64,000 nucleotides of DNA from Cystobacter fuscus. GTDB taxonomy: Bacteria > Myxococcota > Myxococcia > Myxococcales > Myxococcaceae. The stretch is taken from positions 7,936,001 through 8,000,000 of the forward strand of contig NZ_CP022098.1 of the NCBI RefSeq assembly GCF_002305875.1, read 5' to 3'. Positions 27,020 through 36,563 of this stretch are shown piece by piece. Below the pieces are notes generated by a model. It had not been told where the DNA came from. It saw nothing but the letters and a program-made list of their open reading frames with translations, and searched no databases. Both the position numbers and the translations under genes were made by a program. The stretch's first letter is position 1, and every line of letters starts with the position of its first letter.

Positions 27020-29212
27020 ATGAGCGGCACCACCACGCCTGACGGCTGTCCCTCCACCATCCTGATCGTGGATGACACGCCTGCCAACCTGGGCGTGGCG
27101 GTGGAGCATCTGGAGCTCATGGGCTATCGGGTGTTGGTCGCCCAGGATGGTGAAGAGGCATTGGAGCGGGCCGAGCACATGAGGCCCGACATCATCCTGC
27201 TGGATGTGGTGATGCCAGGGCTGGACGGCTTCGAGACCTGCCGGCGCCTGAAGGTGGCTGAAAGTACCCGCGAGATCCCGGTCATCTTCATGACCTGCCT
27301 TTCGGATACGACCGACAAGCTCGCGGGGTTCGAGGCGGGGGGGGTCGATTTCGTCACCAAGCCGTTCCAGATCGAGGAACTGATCGCCCGAACCCGGGTG
27401 CACCTGGCCCTGAGTGAGGCGCAGAAACAGCTCGAAGCCAAGAACGCGCAACTGGAGCGGGAGATCGCGTCGCGCCGCGAGAAAGAGGCGGCACTGCGGC
27501 GCATCCAGGATGAGCTGGAGCAACGGGTGCAGGTGCGCACGACCGATCTGGCCTGCGCGAACACCACCTTGAAGGCGGAGATCGCCGATCGCCAGCGGGT
27601 GGAAGAGGCTTTGCGTGAGAGCCAGTGCCTGCTTCAAGCCATCATCGACAACTCGACAGCGGTGATCTCCGTCAAGGACGTCGAGGGCCGCTACTTGTTG
27701 ACCAACCGCCGCTTCCTGACGCTCTTTCACCTCACCCGGGAGTCGGTCCTCGGCAAGACCGACTACGATTTGTTCCCCAAGGCGAACGCCGACGCATTTC
27801 GCGCTCTCGACCAGCGGGTGGCGGCAACCCGGACGGCACTGGAAGCAGAGGAACTCATGCCACAGGACGACGGGCTCCACACCTACATCTCGATCAAATG
27901 CCCACTCCAGGATGGGTCGGGGTGGCCCTATGCGATCTGTGGGATCTCGACGGACATCACCGAGCGCAAGCGGATAGAGGAAGAGCGGGAGGTGCTCCTG
28001 GCCAGTGAGCGGGCGGCACGGGGGGAGATCGAACGCGCCAGCCGGCTGAAGGACGAGTTCCTGACGACGCTGAGCCACGAGCTGCGGACGCCCCTGACCT
28101 CGATCCTCGGGTGGGCGCAGTTGCTCCTCTCCCGCCACCCCCTGACCCAGGACCTGCGTCGCGGGCTCGAGACGATCGCGCGAAACGCGCGGGCGCAGGC
28201 CCAGCTCATCGACGACCTCCTGGACATGTCACGCATCGTCTCCGGCCGGATGCGTCTGGACGTGCGGGTGGTCGATCCGGCGGCGGTGCTCGAAGCGGTG
28301 GTGGAGTCGCTGAAACCGGCGGCGGAGGCGAAGGCCATCCAGTTGGAACAGGCGCTCGACCCACTGGTCGGGCAGCTCATGGTGGATCCAAATCGTCTGC
28401 AGCAGATCGTCTGGAATCTGGTGAACAACGCAATCAAGTTCACGCCGCAGGGCGGGCGGGTGAAGGTGGCGCTGAGTCAACAGGGCCCGCACGTGCAGCT
28501 CACAGTGAGCGACACGGGGATTGGCATCGAACCCGAATTCCTGCCGCACGTGTTCGAGCCGTTCCGGCAAGCGGACGCGTCGAGCACGCGACAGCACGGT
28601 GGGCTGGGGATGGGTCTGGCGATCGTGCTGAGCCTGGTGGAGCTGCACGGGGGCACGGTGGAAGTGGCCAGCGCGGGGAAGGGCCTGGGTGCGAGCTTCA
28701 CGGTGAAGTTGCCCAGGGAGGCCATCCATATCGGGGCCAGGGCTGGAAGAGCAACCATGGCTCCCCGGCGTCAAGCCTCCTCGAACCTCAGCAACAGGCT
28801 CGTGGATCTGGAAGGGGTGCGGGTACTGGTGGTGGACGACGAGCCCGACACGCGCCAGTTGATTGAGTCGCTTCTGGCGGAGCACCATGCGGAGGTGCGG
28901 ACGGTGTGTTCGGCGGCGGAGGCACTCGTGGAGTTCGCCCGCTTCCATCCGATGGTGCTGGTGAGCGACATCGGCATGCCGGAGGAGGACGGGTACTCGT
29001 TGATCCAGAAAGTACGGCGGTTACCGCAGGAGCAAGGGGGGGCCGTGCCGGCACTGGCGCTGACGGCGTTCGCTCGCCCCGAGGATCGGACACGAGCGCT
29101 CCTGGCGGGATACCAGATGCACCTGGCCAAGCCGGTGGAGCCCCTGGAGCTGATGACCTATGTGGCGAGTCTGGTCGGCCGTACCTATCGCGAAGCGATG
29201 CCGAGTGCATGA
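27020..29212 (+). CDS. Hybrid histidine kinase, REC-PAS-HisKA-HATPase-REC
   Basis: A 730-residue soluble hybrid kinase. Receiver 1 (residues ~10-130) has ILIVDDTPANLGV and the phosphoaspartate Asp62 in IILLDVVMPG, with Lys in DFVTKPFQ. A coiled coil (EKEAALRRIQDELEQRV) leads to a PAS domain (IIDNSTAVISVKDVEGRY). The H-box is TTLSHELRTPLTSILGWAQ with His353; the ATPase has NNAIKFTPQGG and GGLGMGLAIVLSLVELHGG. A second receiver carries Asp650 in LVSDIGMPEEDGYS. ATG 27020 follows GCGAGGAAG directly; the frame extends to ATG 26897 without clear coding character. It may work with the downstream binding-protein/kinase block, but the 87-bp gap could hold a separate promoter. Confidence 0.88.
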   Translation: MSGTTTPDGCPSTILIVDDTPANLGVAVEHLELMGYRVLVAQDGEEALERAEHMRPDIILLDVVMPGLDGFETCRRLKVAESTREIPVIFMTCLSDTTDKLAGFEAGGVDFVTKPFQIEELIARTRVHLALSEAQKQLEAKNAQLEREIASRREKEAALRRIQDELEQRVQVRTTDLACANTTLKAEIADRQRVEEALRESQCLLQAIIDNSTAVISVKDVEGRYLLTNRRFLTLFHLTRESVLGKTDYDLFPKANADAFRALDQRVAATRTALEAEELMPQDDGLHTYISIKCPLQDGSGWPYAICGISTDITERKRIEEEREVLLASERAARGEIERASRLKDEFLTTLSHELRTPLTSILGWAQLLLSRHPLTQDLRRGLETIARNARAQAQLIDDLLDMSRIVSGRMRLDVRVVDPAAVLEAVVESLKPAAEAKAIQLEQALDPLVGQLMVDPNRLQQIVWNLVNNAIKFTPQGGRVKVALSQQGPHVQLTVSDTGIGIEPEFLPHVFEPFRQADASSTRQHGGLGMGLAIVLSLVELHGGTVEVASAGKGLGASFTVKLPREAIHIGARAGRATMAPRRQASSNLSNRLVDLEGVRVLVVDDEPDTRQLIESLLAEHHAEVRTVCSAAEALVEFARFHPMVLVSDIGMPEEDGYSLIQKVRRLPQEQGGAVPALALTAFARPEDRTRALLAGYQMHLAKPVEPLELMTYVASLVGRTYREAMPSA

Positions 29213-29299
29213 ACAGGGAGAAGGGGTAGACCGGCGAGCGGATTCTCGGACCGCGTGCGCTCAGCCTCCCGCTCGCCCATCCTCGGGAGGAGACGTGAT

Positions 29300-30883
29300 A
29301 TGAGCCGCAAGATGATGTGGCTGGGAGGACTGCTCCCATTGCTCGTGTTGCCCGCGTGGGGCGCGAACCAGGAACAATCGCAGCCGACCGCTCCCGCGGA
29401 CGCATCCGTGGTCAAGATGGGCGATATCGTTCCACCCCGGGTGGCGCAACCGTGCAAGCCCGGCAATTGCCCATTCGCTGGCCAGAGCGTGACGGTGCTG
29501 GTGGTCAACAGCCGCCTGCTCGGGAGGCCGGTACTGGAATTGAAGGATGAATTCGAAGCGGCCACCGGTGCCAGGCTCAACATCGTCTACCTGCCGCACG
29601 AGGAACTGTTCGCCAATTTGATTTCCGATATGACCAATCGCACCGGCAAATACGACGCGGCAATCGCCGGTGCCTGGTGGCTGGGCGAGCTGGTGGCACA
29701 AGACTACATCATCACCTACGACAAGTATTACAACGACGCGCGCTTTCCGAAATGGGACATCGACGAGGTGCTGCCGGGCCCGCGCAGCCTGCTCTCCTAC
29801 GGTGGCAAGAAATACATGGTCGCCAACGACCACGACGGGCAGGTCATGTACTACCGCCGCGACCTGCTCGAGGACCCACGGCACCAGGCCGCCTTCATGC
29901 AGAAGTTCGGCTATGCGCTGGCCGTACCGAAGACCTGGGAACAGTTCCGGGATGTGGCTGAATACTTCAATGGCCGCGATCTCAACGGCGACGGTGTGCC
30001 TGACAACGGCCTGGGGATAGCACTGAAGCCCGGTGCGCAGGGCATGTTCAACTTCATGTCGTTGTCGGCGCCGTTCGTGATCGGACCAGACAATCCCAGG
30101 CTGTACTGGTTCGATCCGAAGACCATGAAGCCGCTGATCGATGGCCCCGGCCATGTGCGGGCGCTCGAGGTATTGGTCGATCTGGTCCGGTTCGGGCCCA
30201 GGGAGATGTTGACCTGGGATTTGGGAAAGAGCTGGGACTACTTCCTGGCGGGGCGCTCCGCGCTCACCTTCACCTGGGGCGATCTGAGCGCGCTGGCGCA
30301 GCAGGAAGGGAGCAAGGTGAAGGGCAAGGTCGGCTCCGCCCCCATTCCGGGCACCCACGGCTACTACAGCATCGCGCAACACAAGTGGGTCAAGACCGGA
30401 CAGCCGAACCTGGTGGGCAATACCACCGGTGGCTCGTGGGCCGGCGTGATTTCGAAGTACTCGAAGGCGCCGGAGGCGGCCTACTACCTGCTGGCGCTGA
30501 TGGCGAGCAAGGAGAAGTCCCAGGTGTATGCGGCGCGCGGCTGGGATGGCATCGACCCGGGCCGCCGCTTCCACTTCCTGCCACCCAACGGCAGCGGGCG
30601 GCTGGACACGTACCTGAAGGCGGGCTGGGATGAGGCGGACATCCGCGACTACCTGCGAGCCTATTCCGACAATTTCGGCAACCGGCTGCAGTTGCCCTAT
30701 CTGCGCGTTCCCGGTGCCTATAGCTATTGGCAGGCACTCGACGTTCACCTGGCAGAAGCCGAGAGCGGCCAGTTGAGCCCGGAAGCGGCCTTGAAGGCAG
30801 CCGCCGTCGACTTCGAGGAAATCACCCTCCGACTTGGACGCGAGCGGCAGCGGCGCGCCTACCGGACATCGATGGGGCTTTAG
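29300..30883 (+). CDS. Periplasmic solute-binding protein, copy 1
   Basis: A 527-residue extracellular solute-binding protein of the ABC carbohydrate/polyol type. ATG 29300 has GGAGGAGAC before it and starts a signal peptide [21 protein letters not shown], cleaved near AWGA. The mature part has [29 protein letters not shown] near residue 85 (the usual EFEKATGIKV motif), [21 protein letters not shown] and [15 protein letters not shown], and is longer than typical family 1 proteins (~420). No permease or ATPase genes are near, and a hybrid kinase lies two genes on, so it is probably a sensory ligand-binding partner. Its last 1.2 kb is nearly identical to copy 2. Confidence 0.88.
   Translation: MSRKMMWLGGLLPLLVLPAWGANQEQSQPTAPADASVVKMGDIVPPRVAQPCKPGNCPFAGQSVTVLVVNSRLLGRPVLELKDEFEAATGARLNIVYLPHEELFANLISDMTNRTGKYDAAIAGAWWLGELVAQDYIITYDKYYNDARFPKWDIDEVLPGPRSLLSYGGKKYMVANDHDGQVMYYRRDLLEDPRHQAAFMQKFGYALAVPKTWEQFRDVAEYFNGRDLNGDGVPDNGLGIALKPGAQGMFNFMSLSAPFVIGPDNPRLYWFDPKTMKPLIDGPGHVRALEVLVDLVRFGPREMLTWDLGKSWDYFLAGRSALTFTWGDLSALAQQEGSKVKGKVGSAPIPGTHGYYSIAQHKWVKTGQPNLVGNTTGGSWAGVISKYSKAPEAAYYLLALMASKEKSQVYAARGWDGIDPGRRFHFLPPNGSGRLDTYLKAGWDEADIRDYLRAYSDNFGNRLQLPYLRVPGAYSYWQALDVHLAEAESGQLSPEAALKAAAVDFEEITLRLGRERQRRAYRTSMGL
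29661..30877 (+). repeat. 1.2-kb duplicated segment, first copy
   Basis: This segment recurs at 31358-32574 in direct orientation (constant offset 1697). I see roughly 15-20 base differences overall, clustered in the first half. From about 30300 to 30830 the two copies look identical. It covers the C-terminal three quarters of each binding protein; the N-terminal parts are clearly more divergent. This pattern points to recent gene conversion rather than an old duplication. Confidence 0.9.
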
Positions 30884-30891
30884 TGAGAAAT

Positions 30892-32580
30892 ATGTTCATG
30901 AAACCATCGAATGCAGACGAGTCCGGTATCCGAGCGTCGAGCCCTCCCGCGGACAGGGGGGCGAAGAGCTGGTGGCTCGGCATCCTGCTGGCGCTCCTCG
31001 TTGCTCCGGCATCGCTGGCCGGCGGGCCGCCAAAATCCAAGGAAGCGCAACCGGCTCCCGCGCGCATCCTGCCTGGGAGCTTGAATCCCGAGGGCGCCGG
31101 GGTCACGGTGGTCAAGACAGGCGACCTCATCCCTCCTCGGGTGGCACCCGCGTGCAACCCCGGCAGTTGCCCGTTCGCCGGCCAGCACGTGACAGTGAGC
31201 GTGACCAACGGTTCGATCTCCTGGGCCGTTCCGGAGTTGAAGGACGAGTTCGAGGCCGCCACGGGCGCCACCCTCACGATTGTCCTGGTTCCGTTCGGCG
31301 AGCATTTCGATAGCTTCTATTCCGACGTGCTCAATGGAGTTGGCAAGTACGACGTGACAATCGCCGGTGCCTGGTGGCTGGGCGAGCTGGTGGCACAAGA
31401 CTACATCATCACCTACGACAAGTATTACAACGACGCGCGCTTTCCGAAGTGGGACATCGACGAAGTGCTGCCGGGCCCGCGCAGCCTGCTCTCCTACGGT
31501 GGCAAGAAATACATGGTCGCCAACGACCACGACGGGCAGGTCATGTACTACCGCCGCGACCTGCTCGAGGACCCACGACACCAGGCCGCCTTCATGCAGA
31601 AGTTCGGCTATGCGCTGGCCGTACCGAAGACCTGGGAACAGTTCCGGGATGTGGCTGAATACTTCAATGGCCGCGATCTCAACGGCGACGGTGTGCCTGA
31701 CAACGGCCTGGGGATAGCGCTGAAGCCCGGTGCGCAGAGCATGTTCAACTACATATCGTTGTCGGCGCCGTTCGTGATCGGACCGGACAATCCCAGGCTG
31801 TACTGGTTCGATCCAAAGACCATGAAGCCGCTGATCGATGGCCCCGGCCATGTGCGGGCGCTCGAGGTATTGGTCGATCTGGTCCGGTTCGGGCCCAGGG
31901 AGATGTTGTCCTGGGATATGGGAAAGAGCTGGGACTACTTCCTGGCGGGGCGCTCCGCGCTCACCTTCACCTGGGGCGACCTGGGCGCGCTGGCGCAGCA
32001 GGAAGGGAGCAAGGTGAAGGGCAAGGTCGGCTCCGCCCCCATTCCGGGCACCCACGGCTACTACAGCATCGCGCAACACAAGTGGGTCAAGACCGGACAG
32101 CCGAACCTGGTGGGCAATACCACCGGTGGCTCGTGGGCCGGCGTGATTTCGAAGTACTCGAAGGCGCCGGAGGCGGCCTACTACCTGCTGGCGCTGATGG
32201 CGAGCAAGGAGAAGTCCCAGGTGTATGCGGCGCGCGGCTGGGATGGCATCGACCCGGGCCGCCGCTTCCACTTCCTGCCACCCAACGGCAGCGGGCGGCT
32301 GGACACGTACCTGAAGGCGGGCTGGGATGAGGCGGACATCCGCGACTACCTGCGAGCCTATTCCGACAATTTCGGCAACCGGCTGCAGTTGCCCTATCTG
32401 CGCGTTCCCGGTGCCTATAGCTATTGGCAGGCACTCGACGTTCACCTGGCAGAAGCCGAGAGCGGCCAGTTGAGCCCGGAAGCGGCCTTGAAGGCAGCCG
32501 CCGTCGACTTCGAGGAAATCACCCTCCGGCTTGGACGCGAGCGGCAGCGGCGCGCCTACCGGGCATCGATGGGGTTCTGA
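30892..32580 (+). CDS. Periplasmic solute-binding protein, copy 2
   Basis: A 562-residue paralogue of the preceding protein, starting 8 bases after it at ATG 30892 (MFMKPSN); ATG 30898 is an alternative, and neither has a good ribosome site, so translation may be coupled. A ~30-residue N-terminal extension precedes the signal segment [19 protein letters not shown]. The N-terminal lobe is divergent from copy 1: for example [19 protein letters not shown] instead of [19 protein letters not shown], and [11 protein letters not shown] instead of [11 protein letters not shown]. From [19 protein letters not shown] onward the two are almost identical. Divergence confined to one lobe suggests different ligands, or different contacts with the kinase, on a common scaffold. 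Confidence 0.88.
   Translation: MFMKPSNADESGIRASSPPADRGAKSWWLGILLALLVAPASLAGGPPKSKEAQPAPARILPGSLNPEGAGVTVVKTGDLIPPRVAPACNPGSCPFAGQHVTVSVTNGSISWAVPELKDEFEAATGATLTIVLVPFGEHFDSFYSDVLNGVGKYDVTIAGAWWLGELVAQDYIITYDKYYNDARFPKWDIDEVLPGPRSLLSYGGKKYMVANDHDGQVMYYRRDLLEDPRHQAAFMQKFGYALAVPKTWEQFRDVAEYFNGRDLNGDGVPDNGLGIALKPGAQSMFNYISLSAPFVIGPDNPRLYWFDPKTMKPLIDGPGHVRALEVLVDLVRFGPREMLSWDMGKSWDYFLAGRSALTFTWGDLGALAQQEGSKVKGKVGSAPIPGTHGYYSIAQHKWVKTGQPNLVGNTTGGSWAGVISKYSKAPEAAYYLLALMASKEKSQVYAARGWDGIDPGRRFHFLPPNGSGRLDTYLKAGWDEADIRDYLRAYSDNFGNRLQLPYLRVPGAYSYWQALDVHLAEAESGQLSPEAALKAAAVDFEEITLRLGRERQRRAYRASMGF
31358..32574 (+). repeat. 1.2-kb duplicated segment, second copy
   Basis: Partner of the segment at 29661-30877. 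The boundary is sharp on the left: the sequence just before CAATCGCCGGTGCC differs markedly between copies. On the right the similarity runs to the stop codons (TAG in copy 1, TGA in copy 2). Confidence 0.9.
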
Positions 32581-32584
32581 CCGC

Positions 32585-35209
32585 TTGAAGCCCCTGGGCA
32601 TCGGACGCAAGCTCACGCTCGGATTCGGCACGCTGGCCGCGGTCACGCTGCTGGTCGTGGCGCTGGGCTTCGTTGCAGGGCGCAACGCCACCAAAGACAT
32701 CAACCGCACCGAGGGCGTGCGCGGACCAGCGACGCTGGCATCCGCGCAGGCTCAGGCCAGCCTGTTGCGGATGCAACTGCACGTGCGCGGCTACCTGGTG
32801 TTGTCCGATCCGCTGGACATCGAGCAATACCACATGGCGAGAAAGTCCTTCGAGGACAGTCTGGCTTCGCTGCAGGCGATGTCCGTCAACTGGCCCGACG
32901 AAGAAGCCAGGTGGGTGGCCGAACTGACCGAGACCTATGCGCGCTGGGCCAAGCTGCCACAGCACTTGTTCGAGCTGCATGACAACCCGCTCCAGAACCG
33001 GCCCGCGCTACGGCTCGCCCGGGTCGACATTCAAGCGCTGAGGATCCAGATCCTGGAGAAGATCGATACGATGATCGACCTTCAGAAGACACGTGGTACC
33101 TCGCCTCAGAACCGCGAGCTACTGGCCAACATGCTGAGCTTCCAGACCTCGTTCGATGCGATGGCGACCAACCTGATGGCCTACGGCGCCTCGGGGGAGC
33201 TCAATTTCAAGCTGGCCTACGGGCCACAGCTCGCGACCAACGCGACGATCTGGAACGAGCTGTCCGGCAAGCGCCACCTGCTGTCCGCTGAGCAGCGGGC
33301 CATGCTCGATGGCATCGCGCGGGATCGGGCCGGATTCGCGGAGCTGGCGCTGGAGATCGTCAGCATCCTCGGCGGCGAACACGCGTACGAGGACCTGTAC
33401 TTGTACCGCACCCAGGTCACACCGCAGGCGAATACCCTGCTCGGCCTGCTGGGAAAGGTGACCGAACGGCAACAGGCCCAGTTGCAGACCGATCTGGCGC
33501 GGGCGCGCAGCAGCCTCTCCAAGGCGCGCCTGCAATCCGTGGCGGGCGGACTGGTGGCCGTCATCTTCAGCTTCGCCATGGCATTCCTGTTCCAGCGCAA
33601 CATCGTCGGTCCGGTGCACCGTCTGACCGGCGTGGCGGAACAGGTGGCGGCCGGCAACCTGTCCGCGCGCGCCGCGGTCGAATCGAGCGACGAGATCGGC
33701 GTGCTCGCCCTCAGCATCAACATCATGACGCAGCGTCTGGCCGAGACCATCGGCCACCTGGAAACGGTATTCGCCGAGGCACGGCGAGCGAAGGACGCGG
33801 CCGAAACGGCCAACCTCGCCAAGAGCACGTTCCTGGCCCACATGAGCCACGAATTGCGTACCCCGCTGAACGGCATTTTGGGCTACGCGCAGATACTGCG
33901 CCGGGACAAGAAGCTGGGTGAACGGGAAATCGCGGGTGTGAACGTGATTCAACAAAGCGGCGAGCATCTGCTGACGCTGATCAACGACATCCTGGATTTC
34001 GCCAAGATTGAAGCGGGCAAGTTGGAGCTCTACGTCACGGACCTCCAACTCGCCCGCCTCCTGCGCACCATCACCGAGATGATCAGCCTCAGGGCGGCGC
34101 AGAAGGGATTGGACTTCAGCTGCGACACGACACCGGACCTGCCCGCCTGGGTGCGAGCCGACGAGAAGCGCTTGCGCCAGGTGCTGCTCAACCTGTTATC
34201 CAATGCGGTCAAATTCACCGATAGCGGCCAGGTACGGCTGAGAGTGCGCTTCACGCCTCCCGACCGGCTACGCTTCGAGGTGCAGGATACCGGCATCGGC
34301 ATCAGCGAGGACCAACTGGGCATCCTGTTCCAGCCGTTCGAGCAGGTGGGCGAGGCGCGGCGCCGGCAGGGGGGAACCGGCCTGGGGTTGGCCATCAGCC
34401 GGCAGTTCGTGCGATTGATGGGCGCGGATATCCAGGTCGAGAGCCGGGTCGGCCAGGGCAGCACCTTCTGGTTCGAGCTGGAGTTGCCGGTGGTGAAGGT
34501 CGAGACGGTGGCGCCACCGCCGGACGGCGTCGTGACGGGCTACCAGGGGCCGCGCAAGAAGGTCCTGGTGGTGGACGATGTGGCCGAGAACCGGGCGATG
34601 GTGGTCGAGCTGCTCGGCCGGCTCGGCTTCGAGATGACCGAGGCGGAGAACGGCCTCGAGGGAGTGGACAAGGCTCGAATCCTCCAGCCGGACCTGATCC
34701 TGATGGACACCATGATGCCAGTGATGGACGGCCTGGAGGCCACGCACCGGATTCGCCAGTTGCCGCATGGACGGGAAGTGCCGATTCTCGCCGTCTCCGC
34801 CAGCGCCACACAGGAGGATCAGGACAGGAGTCTGGCGGCCGGCGCCAACGCATTCATCGCCAAGCCCATCGATCACGGAGTGCTGTTGAAGGAAATGAGC
34901 GCCTGCGTGGGATTGCGCTGGACCTACGAGCCCCCTCGGGAACAACCCGCCTCGAGGGAAGACAACGCCCAACAGCTGACTCCCCCACCCCAGGAGCAGC
35001 TGGCGGTGCTTCACCAACTCGCGCTGGCCGGCAGCATGCGGGACATCCTCCACTGGGCGACGCAACTCACGGACCTCGGCGAACAGTATGGTCCGTTCGC
35101 CACCAAGGTCATCCAACTGGCACGAGGGTATCAGTCCAGAGCCATCGTCGGGCTCGTGGAGAGTCACCTGGCGGACGGCCGTCGCCAGCCTGGCGTGAAG
35201 CGGGTGTAG
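32585..35209 (+). CDS. TorS-like hybrid sensor histidine kinase
   Basis: An 874-residue membrane kinase. One helix (residues ~10-32, FGTLAAVTLLVVALGFVAG) and a second (~315-335, GGLVAVIFSFAMAFLF) flank a ~280-residue helical periplasmic domain of the TorS/MCP type. A HAMP linker follows (GPVHRLTGVAEQVAAGNLS), then HisKA AHMSHELRTPLNGILGYAQ with His422. An ATPase with GGTGLGLAISRQFVRLMG and a receiver with Asp708 in LILMDTMMP come next, then a short helical tail lacking an obvious phosphorylatable His. TTG 32585 follows the binding-protein stop by 4 bases; ATG 32531 would overlap that gene. TorS pairs with the binding protein TorT, so the two upstream proteins are likely its ligand sensors. 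Confidence 0.86.
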   Translation: MKPLGIGRKLTLGFGTLAAVTLLVVALGFVAGRNATKDINRTEGVRGPATLASAQAQASLLRMQLHVRGYLVLSDPLDIEQYHMARKSFEDSLASLQAMSVNWPDEEARWVAELTETYARWAKLPQHLFELHDNPLQNRPALRLARVDIQALRIQILEKIDTMIDLQKTRGTSPQNRELLANMLSFQTSFDAMATNLMAYGASGELNFKLAYGPQLATNATIWNELSGKRHLLSAEQRAMLDGIARDRAGFAELALEIVSILGGEHAYEDLYLYRTQVTPQANTLLGLLGKVTERQQAQLQTDLARARSSLSKARLQSVAGGLVAVIFSFAMAFLFQRNIVGPVHRLTGVAEQVAAGNLSARAAVESSDEIGVLALSINIMTQRLAETIGHLETVFAEARRAKDAAETANLAKSTFLAHMSHELRTPLNGILGYAQILRRDKKLGEREIAGVNVIQQSGEHLLTLINDILDFAKIEAGKLELYVTDLQLARLLRTITEMISLRAAQKGLDFSCDTTPDLPAWVRADEKRLRQVLLNLLSNAVKFTDSGQVRLRVRFTPPDRLRFEVQDTGIGISEDQLGILFQPFEQVGEARRRQGGTGLGLAISRQFVRLMGADIQVESRVGQGSTFWFELELPVVKVETVAPPPDGVVTGYQGPRKKVLVVDDVAENRAMVVELLGRLGFEMTEAENGLEGVDKARILQPDLILMDTMMPVMDGLEATHRIRQLPHGREVPILAVSASATQEDQDRSLAAGANAFIAKPIDHGVLLKEMSACVGLRWTYEPPREQPASREDNAQQLTPPPQEQLAVLHQLALAGSMRDILHWATQLTDLGEQYGPFATKVIQLARGYQSRAIVGLVESHLADGRRQPGVKRV

Positions 35210-35246
35210 GGCTGGAAGCTGCCAGAGGGCGCGCATCGCCTCCCGC

Positions 35247-36266
35247 CTACCGTGCGACACCTTGGTGCATGACCTGCTCGTCCCTGCCATACGAGCGGTT
35301 GCGCAGCAGCACCGCCTTGGCGCCTCCCTTGCGCACCACCGTGCACTGGTCCCCCTCGCCGAGATCCTTCTGGGCCATCTCGAAGCGGCCCGGACACTGC
35401 GCCATCAGCGTCTCCACTTCCTGCCCGTCTCGCGTGCGCGACAGGCACGTGGCTCCCTCGGCGCTCCACGCCGCCTCGAAGGATGCCCGCTTCACATCCC
35501 AGGCCTCCGAGGACTCCGTGGTCCGCGTGAGCACACTCAGCCCATCGTACACATCGATGAGGTTGTCCTCTCGCGTGTGGCTGCGCCCGTCGCCACAGTA
35601 GTCCGCCCGTGCCATGCGCGTGCACGCCTGGTGCAACTCCGCCAGCGAGCCTCCCCCCTTCTTCGCCCACGGCCTGTAGCCCCAGTTCACGCACTTGGCG
35701 ATGGCGCCGTTCTCACACGCGAAGGTGAACTTCCCCCCCTTGTCGCTGCGCGCGCCGCTCTCGTCCCACACGCCGGGCACCGCCAGCGCCCGCGGAGAGG
35801 GCACGCGGCCCGTCGCGACGCACGGGTCCTCCCAGGACGCGCTCACCCCGTTCCACACCTGAATCCGGTACCACACCAGGGAGGAGTCCTTGGCCAACAC
35901 CTCGGCACCACATACCGCCACCTCCACGGGCGTGCCGTCACTGGCCGCTCCCTGGAGCACCGCGCCCACCAACTCCTGGGACGCGGAAGGGGCCACCAGT
36001 CGCCCGCCCTTCAGGCGCAGGCCCGACAATGTCTTGTCTCCGAGTCGCGCACGGCCCATTTCCACCGAGGCCAGCACACTGCTCATCTCCCGCTCGGCCA
36101 CCTGGCGTCCAGTGCCCCACAGGGACGTCCCCTGCGGCCAGATGGAGCGCTCGATCGTCTGGTCCTGGCAGGGCGGCGGCCGAGCCTCTTTCGACGCCGG
36201 AGGGGCGGCCAGGGCCGGTGCGCTGACCACGAGGCAGGCAACAACGAGGAGATGGCTCTTCATCAC
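35247..36266 (-). CDS. Secreted ADYC-domain protein
   Basis: A 339-residue secreted protein with a signal peptide (MMKSHLLVVACLVVSAPALA) cleaved near ALAAP. The characteristic motif MARADYCGDGRSHTRED lies near residue 215, and several conserved cysteines (FACENGAIAKCVNWGYRPW; ATCLSRTRDG; QCTVVRKGG) suggest disulfides. The ADYC family is defined in myxobacteria and has no known function. It converges with the kinase gene to the left. About 300 bp separate it from the end of the large kinase gene on its other side, and I see no gene there. Confidence 0.8.
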   Translation of the reverse strand: MMKSHLLVVACLVVSAPALAAPPASKEARPPPCQDQTIERSIWPQGTSLWGTGRQVAEREMSSVLASVEMGRARLGDKTLSGLRLKGGRLVAPSASQELVGAVLQGAASDGTPVEVAVCGAEVLAKDSSLVWYRIQVWNGVSASWEDPCVATGRVPSPRALAVPGVWDESGARSDKGGKFTFACENGAIAKCVNWGYRPWAKKGGGSLAELHQACTRMARADYCGDGRSHTREDNLIDVYDGLSVLTRTTESSEAWDVKRASFEAAWSAEGATCLSRTRDGQEVETLMAQCPGRFEMAQKDLGEGDQCTVVRKGGAKAVLLRNRSYGRDEQVMHQGVAR

Positions 36267-36563
36267 GATCCTCTCTTCTGGAAGACGCTTCGTCGCGGCT
36301 TCGCAGGAGAGAGTCCAGGTGCAGGCAGGTTATGCATGCACTCTTCCCATCGCATGAAGAATCCAACCCAGGCGGATCCTTCTTGCGTCAATCGAACCAC
36401 GGTGAGCGCACTCCAGCCTGGCGATAACGCCGAGGCGCACCAGACTGGAGATGGTGCGACACATCCGACAAGACGTGCCCACGTCGGTCCCCCCCGACCG
36501 ACCCGGTGCCCGCGTTGGATTCAAGCACCCCGCTCAGTCAAAGAGAGTCCGGCCGCGGGAAGG

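Noticed and set aside
26821-27042. 73-codon frame with a strong AGGAGAAAGGA sequence
   Set aside because: The translation is rich in Pro, Arg and His without recognisable features and overlaps the kinase start. It may simply be a chance ribosome-site-like run.
32531-32584. ATG 32531 as the start of the TorS-like kinase
   Set aside because: It would put the first 18 residues inside the binding-protein gene; they read as shadow sequence. TTG 32585, four bases past the stop, precedes the family-like KPLGIGRKLTLGFG.
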